From JBOGOC01 sp050747525 (GTDB taxonomy: Bacteria > Acidobacteriota > Polarisedimenticolia > JACPZX01 > DASXTC01), in contig JBOGOC010000078.1 in NCBI GenBank assembly GCA_050747525.1, positions 1 through 37,217 of the forward strand: a DNA stretch of 37,217 bases. The letters are read 5' to 3'. A model generated the notes under the pieces. That model had not been told where the DNA came from and searched no databases. It saw nothing but the letters and a program-made list of their open reading frames with translations. Positions 14,628 to 22,837 of the stretch are shown here, one piece after another. The translations under genes and the position numbers were made by a program. Each line of letters starts with the position of its first letter. Position 1 is the stretch's first letter.

Positions 14628-15832
14628 CACTTTTCCTGGCGGGCCTCCTGGCCCTGTCGGCAGCGCCGTCTCCCGCTTCCGCCGCCACATCGGTGCGCAT
14701 CGTGTCGCCGCTCCCCTCGGAAGCCCTGCTGGGCCAGACCGAGATCGTGCTCGAGGCGGCGGCGCCCGAGGGGGCCCGCGTCCTCAAGATCGAGCTGTAC
14801 GTGGACGACAAGCTCATCGGAACGCTTCTCGAAGCCCCCTGGCGCTTCTCGTGGGATGCGGGCGACGCGCTGCGCGCGCGCAACCTGCGGGCACGCGTGT
14901 ACGCCTCCGACGGGAGCACGGCCAGCGACCGGATCACCACGCGGGCCATCACCGGCGTGCAGCGCACGGCGGTGACCCTGGTGCAGGTGCCATGCACCGT
15001 GCGCACCGCCCAGGGCAAGTACGTCCTGGATCTCCGTCGCGACGAATTCACGCTCCTCGAGTCGGGACGGCTCCAGGAGCTGGCGGTCTTCTCCGCCGAG
15101 CGCAAGCCGGCCCACATCGCGCTGCTGTTCGACGCCAGCGCCTCGATGATGCAGGAGGACCGGCTCACCATCGCCCAGGAGGCGGCCACCGGCTTCATCG
15201 ACGCGCTGGAGCCCGGAGACACCGCCATGCTCATCGCCTTCAGCGACGCGCCGCGCCTGGTGGTGCCGGCCACCTCCGACAAGGCCGCGCTGAAGGCCGG
15301 GCTGGCCTCGCTGCAGGCCAAGGGAGGGACCGCCCTCTACGACGCCATGGTCTCGGCCATCGACGTGCTCAAGGCGCGCGAGGAGCGCAAGGCGGTCGTG
15401 CTGCTTTCCGACGGGCGCGACGAAGCTGTGGACGGGCTGGGCCCCGGCTCGTTGCGCACGTACGAAGAGACGCTCGACGCCATTCTGGCCGCACAGGTCT
15501 CGGTGTACGTGGTGGGAACGGGCGAGAGGCTTGCCGATGAGTTCGACGTGCTGCGCCGGCGCACCCTGGGAGAGATCCTGGGGAGTTTCGCCGACCGCAG
15601 CGGGGGGCGCAGCTACTTCGTGAAGAAGGCGTCCAAGCTCAAGGACGCCTATCGGTCCATCGCCGACGAGCTGCGCCACCAGTACACGCTGGGGTACTAC
15701 CCGTCGTCCGACGCCCCGGACGACCCGGCCGCAGTGAAGAAAGGACACGGGCCCGGCTGGCGGTCGATCGAGGTGCGCGTCTCGCGCCCCCGCGCCCGCG
15801 TGACGGCCCGCTCCGGCTACTATGGCCGCTGA
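14579..15832 (+). CDS. Exported VWFA-domain protein (acidobacterial VWFA-related type)
   Basis: About 417 residues. A basic start and a hydrophobic segment (LLTLFLAGLLALSAAPSPASA) form a signal peptide. An Ig-like domain of the kind seen in secreted proteins follows (about 40-120), then a von Willebrand A domain with the metal-site motif DASAS in ALLFDASASM, and a C-terminal YTLGYYPSSDAP segment. This layout matches the VWFA-related proteins abundant in Acidobacteriota. The start is uncertain: GTG at 14579 gives a normal signal peptide and a 49-base overlap with proS; an in-frame ATG at 14492 would add a long charged tail. Function is unknown; VWA domains bind protein partners through a divalent metal. 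Confidence 0.8.
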   Translation: MRRRVPPPGLFRGGLLTLFLAGLLALSAAPSPASAATSVRIVSPLPSEALLGQTEIVLEAAAPEGARVLKIELYVDDKLIGTLLEAPWRFSWDAGDALRARNLRARVYASDGSTASDRITTRAITGVQRTAVTLVQVPCTVRTAQGKYVLDLRRDEFTLLESGRLQELAVFSAERKPAHIALLFDASASMMQEDRLTIAQEAATGFIDALEPGDTAMLIAFSDAPRLVVPATSDKAALKAGLASLQAKGGTALYDAMVSAIDVLKAREERKAVVLLSDGRDEAVDGLGPGSLRTYEETLDAILAAQVSVYVVGTGERLADEFDVLRRRTLGEILGSFADRSGGRSYFVKKASKLKDAYRSIADELRHQYTLGYYPSSDAPDDPAAVKKGHGPGWRSIEVRVSRPRARVTARSGYYGR

Positions 15833-15850
15833 CCGCGGCCTTCAGACCCC

Positions 15851-16069
15851 TCAGGTCCCGCCGAACCCTATCGTGACGCGGCCGTTCTCCACGATGACGG
15901 GCACCTCGCGGCGCCCCTTGCTGAGCTTCAGCATCTCGGAGAGAAGACCCGCGTCCTTCTTGACGTTCAGGTATTCGTGGGGGACGTTCCTGGCCTCGCA
16001 GTCCTCACGGGCTGCGGTGGTGTAGGGTCAGCCATCCTTGCCGTATATCTTGACCGGTATGGCGTTCAT
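15851..16069 (-). CDS. Glutaredoxin-like selenoprotein (Uxx-star type), Sec at codon 14
   Basis: Read on the minus strand from ATG 16069 to TGA 15853-15851 with the in-frame TGA at 16030-16028 as selenocysteine, this is a 72-residue protein. It has a glutaredoxin fold: VKIYGKDG, the active site Sec14-Pro-Tyr-Thr where glutaredoxins have CPYC, the cis-proline motif EVPVIVENG and the closing TIGFGG. From memory it matches the small family called Uxx-star glutaredoxin-like (seleno)proteins. Upstream of the UGA are only 13 codons and downstream 58, and both sides are needed for the fold, so the UGA is unlikely to be a real stop. A SECIS-like hairpin starts 12 bases after it. Role: thiol/selenol redox chemistry in the cytoplasm; substrate unknown. 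It fills the 366-base gap between two plus-strand genes. Confidence 0.87.
15997..16016 (-). promoter_or_regulatory. Bacterial SECIS-like hairpin
   Basis: In the mRNA, CGCAG (16016-16012) pairs with CUGCG (16001-15997). The stem continues with two C-G pairs and one bulged A, and is closed by the loop CGUGA (16009-16005). The loop holds the GU expected of a bacterial selenocysteine insertion element. The stem begins 12 bases and the loop 19 bases after the UGA. The hairpin lies inside the coding region, as in bacterial formate dehydrogenase genes, and would be the SelB binding site. Confidence 0.65.
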
Positions 16070-16075
16070 ACGGGG

Positions 16076-16104
16076 ATGTTACAGCCCCGGCGTCCTGCGG
16101 ACAA
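16076..16104 (-). promoter_or_regulatory. Leaderless-type promoter for the selenoprotein
   Basis: Minus strand: -35 TTGTCC (16104-16099), 17-base spacer, -10 TAACAT (16081-16076). The -10 ends six bases before the ATG at 16069, so transcription would start at the ATG. No Shine-Dalgarno is present. Confidence 0.5.
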
Positions 16105-16126
16105 GCCTGCTTTCCCGGGCTCTTCC

Positions 16127-16156
16127 TTGATCCCGGAGAGAGGGGTCCACTAGAAT
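16127..16156 (+). promoter_or_regulatory. Promoter for the MetH activation protein and metH
   Basis: -35 TTGATC (16127-16132), 18-base spacer, -10 TAGAAT (16151-16156). Start of transcription near 16163 gives a leader of about 45 bases. It is divergent from the selenoprotein promoter 23 bases away. A seven-codon open frame (16167-16190) lies in the leader; I attach no function to it. No riboswitch is visible in so short a leader. Confidence 0.55.
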
Positions 16157-16207
16157 GACCCGGAAAATGCGTCGACTTCCCGCGCCCTGACCACCCTGGT
16201 GACCCCC

Positions 16208-16861
16208 ATGCACAACGTCAAGAGTGTCGGCGAGCGCCCCATCCTCATCCGCAGCATCCCGTTCCAGATCGAGGAGAAGCGCGTGCTGCGGGAGCTGCGC
16301 ATCCCCCGGCTGCACTACGTGAAGGAGATGAAGGAGGAGGGGGTGGCAAAGGCCATCAAGCAGGCCATCAATGCCGCCTACACGCTGATCCACGGGCGCG
16401 GCTGCTACCGCACTTTGCGGCTGAAGGAGGCCCGGGCGGACCGCATCGTGGCCGAGGAGTCGGATACCCTGTTCGTGGGAAAGAACATGGTCAAGCTGCT
16501 GGGGGGGTGCGAGTACGCCACGTTGCTGGCCGTGACCATCGGAGACGAGCTGGAGCTGCGCATCGACGATCTCAAGGGCGCCCAGGTGTCCGACGCGTAC
16601 TTCCTGGACGTGGTGGGGGGATGGATGGCCGACTACATGGCCGAGAAAGTGGACAGCATCATCCAGACGGAGGTCCAGCGCGGAGGCTTCCAGCGCACCA
16701 TGCGCTACAGCCCCGGGTACGGCGACTGGGACCTGTCGGTCCAGCCCGAGCTGCTGAAGCGCGTGGGGGCCGAGGCCATCGGCGTCTCGTGCACCGAAAC
16801 GTTCATCCTGCAGCCCCGCAAGTCGGTCACCGCCGTGGTGGGCTGGGAGCGCGCCACATGA
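16208..16861 (+). CDS. Stand-alone methionine synthase activation-domain protein
   Basis: A 217-residue protein homologous to the C-terminal reactivation domain of B12-dependent methionine synthase, which binds SAM and reductively methylates oxidised cobalamin. The domain hallmark RYSPGYGDWDL and the closing IGVSCTETFILQPRKSVTAVVG are clear, similar to the free-standing Thermotoga protein. The next gene, MetH, lacks this domain, and the two overlap by four bases (ATGA), so together they make up the full enzyme. The ATG at 16208 is preferred because GGTGA lies five bases upstream; a GTG at 16199 is an alternative. The N-terminal 60 residues are helical and family-specific. Confidence 0.85.
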   Translation: MHNVKSVGERPILIRSIPFQIEEKRVLRELRIPRLHYVKEMKEEGVAKAIKQAINAAYTLIHGRGCYRTLRLKEARADRIVAEESDTLFVGKNMVKLLGGCEYATLLAVTIGDELELRIDDLKGAQVSDAYFLDVVGGWMADYMAEKVDSIIQTEVQRGGFQRTMRYSPGYGDWDLSVQPELLKRVGAEAIGVSCTETFILQPRKSVTAVVGWERAT

Positions 16862-19305
16862 GCCGCGAAATCCTGAATCGCCTGCGCCGCGAGACGCTGG
16901 TCCTGGACGGCTCGATGGGGGCCCTGCTCCAGGGCCGCGGCCTCCCTGCGGGCTACGCGCCCGACCTGTGGAACCTCGAGAAGCCCGACGCCATCGAGGC
17001 GGTGCAGCGCGAGTACGTCAAGGCCGGCGCCCGCATCCTGCTCACCAACACCTTCGGCGCGAGCCGCAGGCGGCTGGCCGAGTACGACGCTGACGGGCGG
17101 CTGCGCGACATCAACGCCGCGGCCGTGGCCATCGCACGGCGGGCCGGGGGCGACCGCGTGCTGGTGGCCGGCGACATCGGGCCCTGCGGAACCACCGTGC
17201 AGCCGTTCGGCGAGATCCCCTTCCAGGAAGCCTACGACATCTTCCTCGAGCAGGCGCGCGCCCTGGTGGACGCCAAGGTCGACCTGCTGCTCATCGAGAC
17301 CATGTTCGACCTGCAGGAGATGCGCGCGGCGGTGATGGCCTGCAACGAAGTGCGCGGCGGCATCCCGCTCATCGCCTTCATGACTTTCACGCAGGACGGC
17401 CTGACCGACACCGGGACCGACCCGGTGACCGCGGCCACCGTGCTGGAGGGGCTCGGCGTGGACGCGGTGGGGGCCAACTGCTCCACCGGGCCGCAGCACA
17501 TGCTGCCGGTGATCCGCGCGATGGCGGGCGCCACGCGGCTCCCCGTGGCCGTGCAGCCCAACGCGGGCCTGCCGGTGCAGAAGGACGGCGTGACCATCTT
17601 CCCGATGGGCGCCGACGAGATGGCGGAGTACGTCCCGCGCTTCTACGAAGCGGGGGCCGGCATCATCGGCGGATGCTGCGGCTCCACGCCCGACTACATT
17701 CACAAGGTGGCCTCCTACCTTCAGGGCCGCGACCCGGCGCCGCGCAGCGTCCCCGAAGGATTGAGGATCGCCAGCCGCATGAAGACGGTGATCCTCGGCC
17801 CCGGGCATCCCTTCTGCCTGATCGGAGAGAAGATCAACCCCACCGGACGCAAGAAGTTCGCGGCCGCCATCGCCGAAGGCCGCATGGACCTGGTGGTGAC
17901 CGAGGCACGCCGCCAGCTGGAGGCGGGGGCCACTGCCCTGGACGTGAACGTCGGCGTCCCGCTCACCGACGAGCCGGCCATGATGGGCAAGGCGATTGCA
18001 GCCATCCAGAACGTGGTCGACCTCCCCCTGGTGGTGGACTCCTCCTACGTGGAGGCCCTCGAGCAGGGCCTGATCAACTACCCGGGCAAGGCGCTGGTGA
18101 ACAGCATCAACGCGGAGCCCGAGCGCCTGGAGGCCATCTTCCCGCTGGTGAAGAAGTACGGGGCCGCGGTGATCGCGTTGTGCGCCGAGGACGAGATCCC
18201 CGAGAATGCGGTCGACCGCATCCGCAACGCCGAGAAGATCCTGAAGGCCGCCCAGCAGCACGGCGTGCGCCCCGAGGAGATCGTCTTCGACCCGCTGGCG
18301 CTGGTCGTGTCGGCCATGCAGACTGGCTCCGCCCAGACCCTCGAGACCATCCGCCTCATCACCCGCGAGCTGGGCCGCCCCACGTCGCTGGGACTGAGCA
18401 ACGTCTCGTTCGGGCTGCCGGCGCGCCACCTGATCAACCAGAATTTCCTGAGCATGGCCATCGCCGCCGGCCTGGACGCCGCCATCATGAGCCCCTACGA
18501 GGAGGAGCTGAAGCAGGCCATCTCCGCCGCCTCGCTGTTCGCCGGGCGCGACCCCGACTGCCGCCGCTACATCGATCGCCAGACGGTCACCGAGGCGGAG
18601 CGCAAGGCGGCCGCCACGCAGGCGGCCGAGAACACCAGGCCCCGCGGAATCGAGGAACGGATCTACGACGGAATCGTCGAGGGGGACCGCGACACCATCG
18701 AGTCGCTGGTGCGCGAGGCCCTGGCCGCCGGGTCGGACCCCTTCCACCTGTTCGTGAACGTGATGACCCCGGGCATCCGCCACCTGGGCGACCTCTTCGG
18801 CGCCCGCAAGAAGTTCATCCCCCATCTGGTGGCCGCCGCGGACACGATGAAGCGCGGCGTGGCCATCCTCACGCCCCTGCTTGAAGCCAGCGGGCAGATC
18901 GAGCACAAGGGGACCATCGTGATGGCCACGGTGAAGGGGGACATCCACGACATCGGCAAGAGCGTGTGCGCCATCATGCTGCGCAACTTCGGGTTCACCG
19001 TGCACGACCTGGGACGCAACGTCCCGATGGAGACGATCCTCGAGGCCGCCGAGCGCGAGAAGGCCCAGATCATCGGCCTGTCGGCGCTGATGACCACCAC
19101 CATGATGCAGATGAAGGCGGTGGCCGACGCCGTGAAGGAGCGCCATCTCCCCTACAAGATCCTGGTAGGGGGCGCGGTGGTCACCCCGCGCTTCGCCACC
19201 GAGATCGGCGTCCACGGCTACTCCCGCGACGTCGGCGACTGCGTGCAGGCCGCCGAGGCGCTGCTCGAAGGGCGCACCGCGGGGCTGGTCGCGGCCCCCG
19301 CCTAG
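16858..19305 (+). CDS. metH: B12-dependent methionine synthase lacking the activation domain
   Basis: An 815-residue enzyme that moves the methyl group of methyltetrahydrofolate to homocysteine through cobalamin. Domains in order: homocysteine methyltransferase (about 1-300) with zinc ligands Cys208, Cys273 and Cys274; pterin-binding TIM barrel (about 315-580, FCLIGEKINPTGRKKF at its start); cobalamin cap (about 600-680); B12-binding domain with Asp695-Ile-His697-Asp-Ile-Gly, where His697 coordinates cobalt. The E. coli enzyme has about 1227 residues; the missing last 330 are the activation domain, supplied by the overlapping upstream gene. The ATG overlaps that gene's stop. A GC-rich hairpin (19310-19353) follows the TAG stop. 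Confidence 0.95.
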   Translation: MSREILNRLRRETLVLDGSMGALLQGRGLPAGYAPDLWNLEKPDAIEAVQREYVKAGARILLTNTFGASRRRLAEYDADGRLRDINAAAVAIARRAGGDRVLVAGDIGPCGTTVQPFGEIPFQEAYDIFLEQARALVDAKVDLLLIETMFDLQEMRAAVMACNEVRGGIPLIAFMTFTQDGLTDTGTDPVTAATVLEGLGVDAVGANCSTGPQHMLPVIRAMAGATRLPVAVQPNAGLPVQKDGVTIFPMGADEMAEYVPRFYEAGAGIIGGCCGSTPDYIHKVASYLQGRDPAPRSVPEGLRIASRMKTVILGPGHPFCLIGEKINPTGRKKFAAAIAEGRMDLVVTEARRQLEAGATALDVNVGVPLTDEPAMMGKAIAAIQNVVDLPLVVDSSYVEALEQGLINYPGKALVNSINAEPERLEAIFPLVKKYGAAVIALCAEDEIPENAVDRIRNAEKILKAAQQHGVRPEEIVFDPLALVVSAMQTGSAQTLETIRLITRELGRPTSLGLSNVSFGLPARHLINQNFLSMAIAAGLDAAIMSPYEEELKQAISAASLFAGRDPDCRRYIDRQTVTEAERKAAATQAAENTRPRGIEERIYDGIVEGDRDTIESLVREALAAGSDPFHLFVNVMTPGIRHLGDLFGARKKFIPHLVAAADTMKRGVAILTPLLEASGQIEHKGTIVMATVKGDIHDIGKSVCAIMLRNFGFTVHDLGRNVPMETILEAAEREKAQIIGLSALMTTTMMQMKAVADAVKERHLPYKILVGGAVVTPRFATEIGVHGYSRDVGDCVQAAEALLEGRTAGLVAAPA

Positions 19306-19309
19306 TCAC

Positions 19310-19353
19310 GGGGGGCCGGCGGGGGGAAGTGGTCTCCCCGCCGCCGGCCCCCC
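19310..19353. repeat. Reduced copy D of the structured repeat; hairpin between convergent genes
   Basis: A perfect 13-bp stem (19310-19322 with 19341-19353) continues as GGGG/CCCC (19323-19326 with 19336-19339) past one bulged G. The loop still reads AAGTGGTCT, keeping the GTGGTCTCC core of copies A-C. It looks like two terminal repeats joined with the interior lost. An outer 8-bp inverted repeat AGTCACGG/CCGTGACT lies at 19304-19311 and 19369-19376. It lies between the convergent metH and histidine kinase genes, with no T-tract. Confidence 0.7.
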
Positions 19354-19375
19354 TTGACCTACGGAGGGCCGTGAC

Positions 19376-22300
19376 TCAAGCCCCAGCGCGCCCTTCGGTC
19401 CTTATCACGTCGCACAGCGTCTCGGAGGCGCGGTCCTTGGTGAGATAGCACGACGCCCCGGCCGTCCTCATGGAGAGGGACATCTCCTCGCTCTCGAACA
19501 TCGACAGGCCGATCACCTTGATGGACGGCGCCTGCGCCGTGATGCGCCGGGTCGCCTCGATGCCGCTCAGTCCCGGCATGCTCACGTCCATGACCACCAC
19601 GTCGGGGCGCAGGCGCATGGCCAGGGACACGGCTTCCTCTCCGTCTGCGGCCTGCGCGACCGTCTCGATGTCGTCCTGGGTCGAGAGGAGGGCGGCCAGG
19701 CCTTCGCGCACGATCTTGTGATCGTCGGCCAGCAGAACGCGTATCCGGCCGGATCCGTTCCCTTTGCCTCCCATCGAGGCGACGGGGGTCGTCGGCTCGC
19801 GAACCTGTGCCACCCGTTCCAGATCGGAGACCGCTTCGCGCACCCCGAGAACAAGGCGAACGCGCGTCCCGGTGCCCGGCTCGCTGGCTAGGCTCATGTG
19901 CCCCCCGAGCGCCTCGGCGCGCTCCTGGATGCTGAAGAGCCCGAACCCGGTCGCCCCGGCGCTCCCCTCCAGCTCCGTCGCCGGGAAGCCGCTTCCCTGG
20001 TCGCGCACCTCCATGGCCACGGCGTCGGGCCCGCTCCGTTCCAGGACGATCTGGGCCGTGCCCACCCCGGCATGCTTCACGATGTTGAACAGCAGCTCGC
20101 GCGCAGCGCGGAAGAGGAACGCGCGGTGCCGCTCGGAGCTCACCTCGACGTCTCCCGGCCCCTCCAGCGCCACCTCCAGGCCGTACTTGTCGCGCATGTG
20201 CCGGATGAGCCACTGCAGCGCGGGGATCAGTCCCGCCTCGAAGAGGATCGGCGGGCTCAGGTCCACGGTGATGCGGCGGGACGACTGCAGCGCTTCGTGC
20301 AGCAGCTCCTGGACCGGCTGCAGGGTGGCGGGGTCTTCGTGACCCTGCAGCCGCCCGATCTTCATGCGCGTGGCCACCAGGATCTGCTGCAGATCGTCGT
20401 GCAGCGACTGGGCGAGCAGGCGCCTCTCGCGCTCTTCCGTCTCGATCAGGTCGAGCGCCAGGGCGCGCAGCTGCACCGACCTGCGCTCCGACTCGCGGGT
20501 GCGATCGCGCACGCGCATCTCGAGCGTCTCGTTGAGCGTGCGCAGGTCCTGATCCACTCGATGACGCTCCACGGCCGCGGCCACGTGGCGCCCGATGGTG
20601 GTGGCCAGACGAAGCTCCTCGTCTGTGAAGGCGTGCGGAGCGTCGTGGTAGATCACGAACTTGCCGATGAGCCGCCCGGCAGCCACCAGCGGCACGAACC
20701 CCAGGGCCCGGATCCCCTCCTGCAGGATGACGCCCCGCCTCTCGCCCAGCCCCTCGGCCGCCGCGGCGTCCGGGATGACCACGGCGGAGGGATCCACGGT
20801 GTCCTTCGTCCAGGGAGAATGCCCTTGCGCGCTTGCCCGGTAGGCGTCGGACAGGCCGCTCCATGCCTTGAAGCGCATCACGCCATCGGGATCGTACAGC
20901 TGGATCGAGGCACGTTCGGCGCGCAGCGCGCGGCGCAGCTCCGCCAGCGCGGCCTCGAAGATCTCCTCGATCTGCGTAGACCTCCCGGCCATGTCGCTCA
21001 CGTGATAGATGGCCGAGAGCTGCTCCAGCCTTCGTTGCAGGTCCTCCTCGGCCTCCCTCAGGTCGTTGATGTCGACGGTGGAGCCGATGTAGCCCAGGAA
21101 CCGGCCGCGGGGCGAGAAGTGCGGGATGCCGTGGTCCAGCACCCACCGCCAGGCGCCGTCCTGGCGCCGCATGCGGAATTCGAGCCTGACCGGGCGGCGC
21201 TGCTCGAAAGCCGCCCGGCAGTCCGCCTCTGCCCGTTCGCGATCGTCGGGGTGTATGGTCTCGACCCACCCGAACCCGAGCTCCTGCTGGAGCGCCCGTC
21301 CGGTGAAATCGAGCCAGGGCCTGTTGAAGTAGACGCCCTCGTTCTCGGGGCCCGCCATCCAGATCATCACCGGGGCCGTGTCGGCCATCATGCGGAAGCG
21401 CCCTTCGCTCTCGCGCAGGCTCTGCTCGGTCTCGTGACGGCGCATCGCCTCCGAGAGCACGTGCGCCACGGCCTGCATGAAATGGATGTCGTCCTGGGTG
21501 AAGACACGGGGCCGCGTGGCATGCGAGGTGAGCGTCCCCCACGGCCTGCTGTCGCCCGACACCACCACGCTGATGCCGCTGGCGATTCCCAGCGCGACCG
21601 CCTGGTCGGGAAACTGGAAGCGCGTCTCGTCACGCGCGTTCTCCACGATGATCGGCTGGTTGTGCTCCAGCGTGTAGGCGCTGTGCGCGGGGCGCGGGAA
21701 GTCCGCCGGCATCATCTCCCCGGGAGTGAGATCCCAGCCCACCACCGCGCGCGGGCGCCAGCCGTCCTCGCCGACACGCTCCAGGATGATGCCGAACTCG
21801 TTCTCCAGGACGCGGCACACTTCGCGCACGGCGAGCGCCATCAGCGCGTCGATGTCCCGGGCGGTCAGGGCTTCCTGCCCCAGGCGAGCCACGGCCTCCT
21901 GCTGGCGCGTCCTGACGGTGGCCTGCTCCTCGGCGCGCCGGCGCTCGCTGACATCGCTCACCAGCACGCCCACGCCGGCCACCGGGCCGTCCGGGCGGTC
22001 TCGGTGCGGAACGTAGCGGGCCTCGACGAACCGTCCCCCTCCTTCCTTGTAGGGGACGTAGGCCTCATAGTGAACTTCTTCGCCGCCCAGGGCCTTCTCC
22101 AGGTGAGGGCGGATCACCTCGTAGGCCCCTTCGCCCAGGACATCCCTGATGTGAAGTCCCCGGATCTCGTCGGAGGTGACCCCGAACCACCGCTCGTACA
22201 CGGCATTGTTGAACTGGTACCGATGGCGGGAGTCGATGTAGGAGACCAGCTCGGGGAGCGCACTGACGATCTGGCCCAGGCGCCGGGCGTCGGACGACGC

Positions 22301-22630
22301 GAGCCCCTTCGCGAACATCCATCGGGCGCGAGCCCAGGACGCGACGCCCGTGGTCATGGCGCCGCTCATCGCGAAGACGATCAGCCCCTCGGGGGCGGCC
22401 TGGTGGAAGACCCGTGCGGCGATGCTGCTGGCCACGACGGCGAACAGCCCGGGGAAGAAGCCCCATATCAGCGCGGCCCAGACAACGGCGAAGTGATAGA
22501 AGAGGAAGGTCTGGTCGACCGGCCAGCGCAGCCCCACCAGCCAGCGCAACACTTGCGCGCACAGCACGAGCCCGAGGGCGAAAAGACTGTTCTTGATCAG
22601 CCGCCGGGCCGCCCCGCGTCGAACTGGCAC
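19376..22630 (-). CDS. Hybrid histidine kinase: membrane domain, PAS-GAF-PAS-GAF, HisKA_3, receiver
   Basis: A 1084-residue sensor kinase. Residues 11-100 hold about four membrane helices of the KdpD-like DUF4118 kind. Sensor domains follow: PAS (about 120-230), GAF (245-400), PAS (405-525) and GAF (540-690). The kinase core is of the NarX type: HisKA_3 with phospho-acceptor His744 in SLHDDLQQ, then HATPase_c with N849 in LFNIVKH and DQGSGF. A C-terminal receiver (about 963-1080) has Asp969/970, phospho-acceptor Asp1015 and Lys1065, and reads like a NarL-family receiver with its helix-turn-helix missing. It starts with GTG at 22630 after GGAGA. The GAF and PAS ligands are unknown. Output must pass to another protein; none is adjacent. 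Confidence 0.88.
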   Translation of the reverse strand: MPVRRGAARRLIKNSLFALGLVLCAQVLRWLVGLRWPVDQTFLFYHFAVVWAALIWGFFPGLFAVVASSIAARVFHQAAPEGLIVFAMSGAMTTGVASWARARWMFAKGLASSDARRLGQIVSALPELVSYIDSRHRYQFNNAVYERWFGVTSDEIRGLHIRDVLGEGAYEVIRPHLEKALGGEEVHYEAYVPYKEGGGRFVEARYVPHRDRPDGPVAGVGVLVSDVSERRRAEEQATVRTRQQEAVARLGQEALTARDIDALMALAVREVCRVLENEFGIILERVGEDGWRPRAVVGWDLTPGEMMPADFPRPAHSAYTLEHNQPIIVENARDETRFQFPDQAVALGIASGISVVVSGDSRPWGTLTSHATRPRVFTQDDIHFMQAVAHVLSEAMRRHETEQSLRESEGRFRMMADTAPVMIWMAGPENEGVYFNRPWLDFTGRALQQELGFGWVETIHPDDRERAEADCRAAFEQRRPVRLEFRMRRQDGAWRWVLDHGIPHFSPRGRFLGYIGSTVDINDLREAEEDLQRRLEQLSAIYHVSDMAGRSTQIEEIFEAALAELRRALRAERASIQLYDPDGVMRFKAWSGLSDAYRASAQGHSPWTKDTVDPSAVVIPDAAAAEGLGERRGVILQEGIRALGFVPLVAAGRLIGKFVIYHDAPHAFTDEELRLATTIGRHVAAAVERHRVDQDLRTLNETLEMRVRDRTRESERRSVQLRALALDLIETEERERRLLAQSLHDDLQQILVATRMKIGRLQGHEDPATLQPVQELLHEALQSSRRITVDLSPPILFEAGLIPALQWLIRHMRDKYGLEVALEGPGDVEVSSERHRAFLFRAARELLFNIVKHAGVGTAQIVLERSGPDAVAMEVRDQGSGFPATELEGSAGATGFGLFSIQERAEALGGHMSLASEPGTGTRVRLVLGVREAVSDLERVAQVREPTTPVASMGGKGNGSGRIRVLLADDHKIVREGLAALLSTQDDIETVAQAADGEEAVSLAMRLRPDVVVMDVSMPGLSGIEATRRITAQAPSIKVIGLSMFESEEMSLSMRTAGASCYLTKDRASETLCDVIRTEGRAGA

Positions 22631-22795
22631 GCCGTCTCCACATCAGGCCTGAGGAGGCGGTCCTGCTTGAAGGAGAGCCTCCTGCACCGGAGCCGCCCTG
22701 AATGCGGCGCCGGCCGTAGTGGGCGGATCCTATGTCCGGGCAGGAAGCCACTCTACCGCAGCCTTCCCTGTGTTGGCAAGAGGATGCGCGGCGTC

Positions 22796-22804
22796 TGTTA
22801 GAAT
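22796..22804 (+). promoter_or_regulatory. Extended -10 promoter for efp
   Basis: TGTTAGAAT is an extended -10 (TGn plus TAGAAT). TTGGCA lies upstream at a 20-base spacing, too far for a normal -35. The leader would be about 27 bases and contains AGGAG about 11 bases before the ATG. Confidence 0.5.
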
Positions 22805-22837
22805 GCGGGCTTTCACTGGAAAGGAGCGGCCACGGGC

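Noticed and set aside
15822..16025. 67-codon open frame on the plus strand
   Set aside because: Lies opposite the selenoprotein and has no ribosome site or recognisable product; the minus-strand reading explains the sequence far better.
16028..16030. In-frame TGA taken as a nonsense mutation or sequencing error (true codon TGC)
   Set aside because: Not fully excluded, but the TGA falls exactly at the catalytic Cys position, a SECIS-like hairpin follows, and selenocysteine versions of this family are known to me.
16163..16207. SAM or cobalamin riboswitch before the metH operon
   Set aside because: The leader is only about 45 bases, too short for either class, and no B12 box or SAM core is visible.
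16705..19215. 836-codon open frame on the minus strand
   Set aside because: Shadow of metH; composition is His/Arg/Gly-rich with no domain.
19898..22801. 967-codon open frame on the plus strand
   Set aside because: Shadow of the hybrid histidine kinase, which has all kinase motifs in order.
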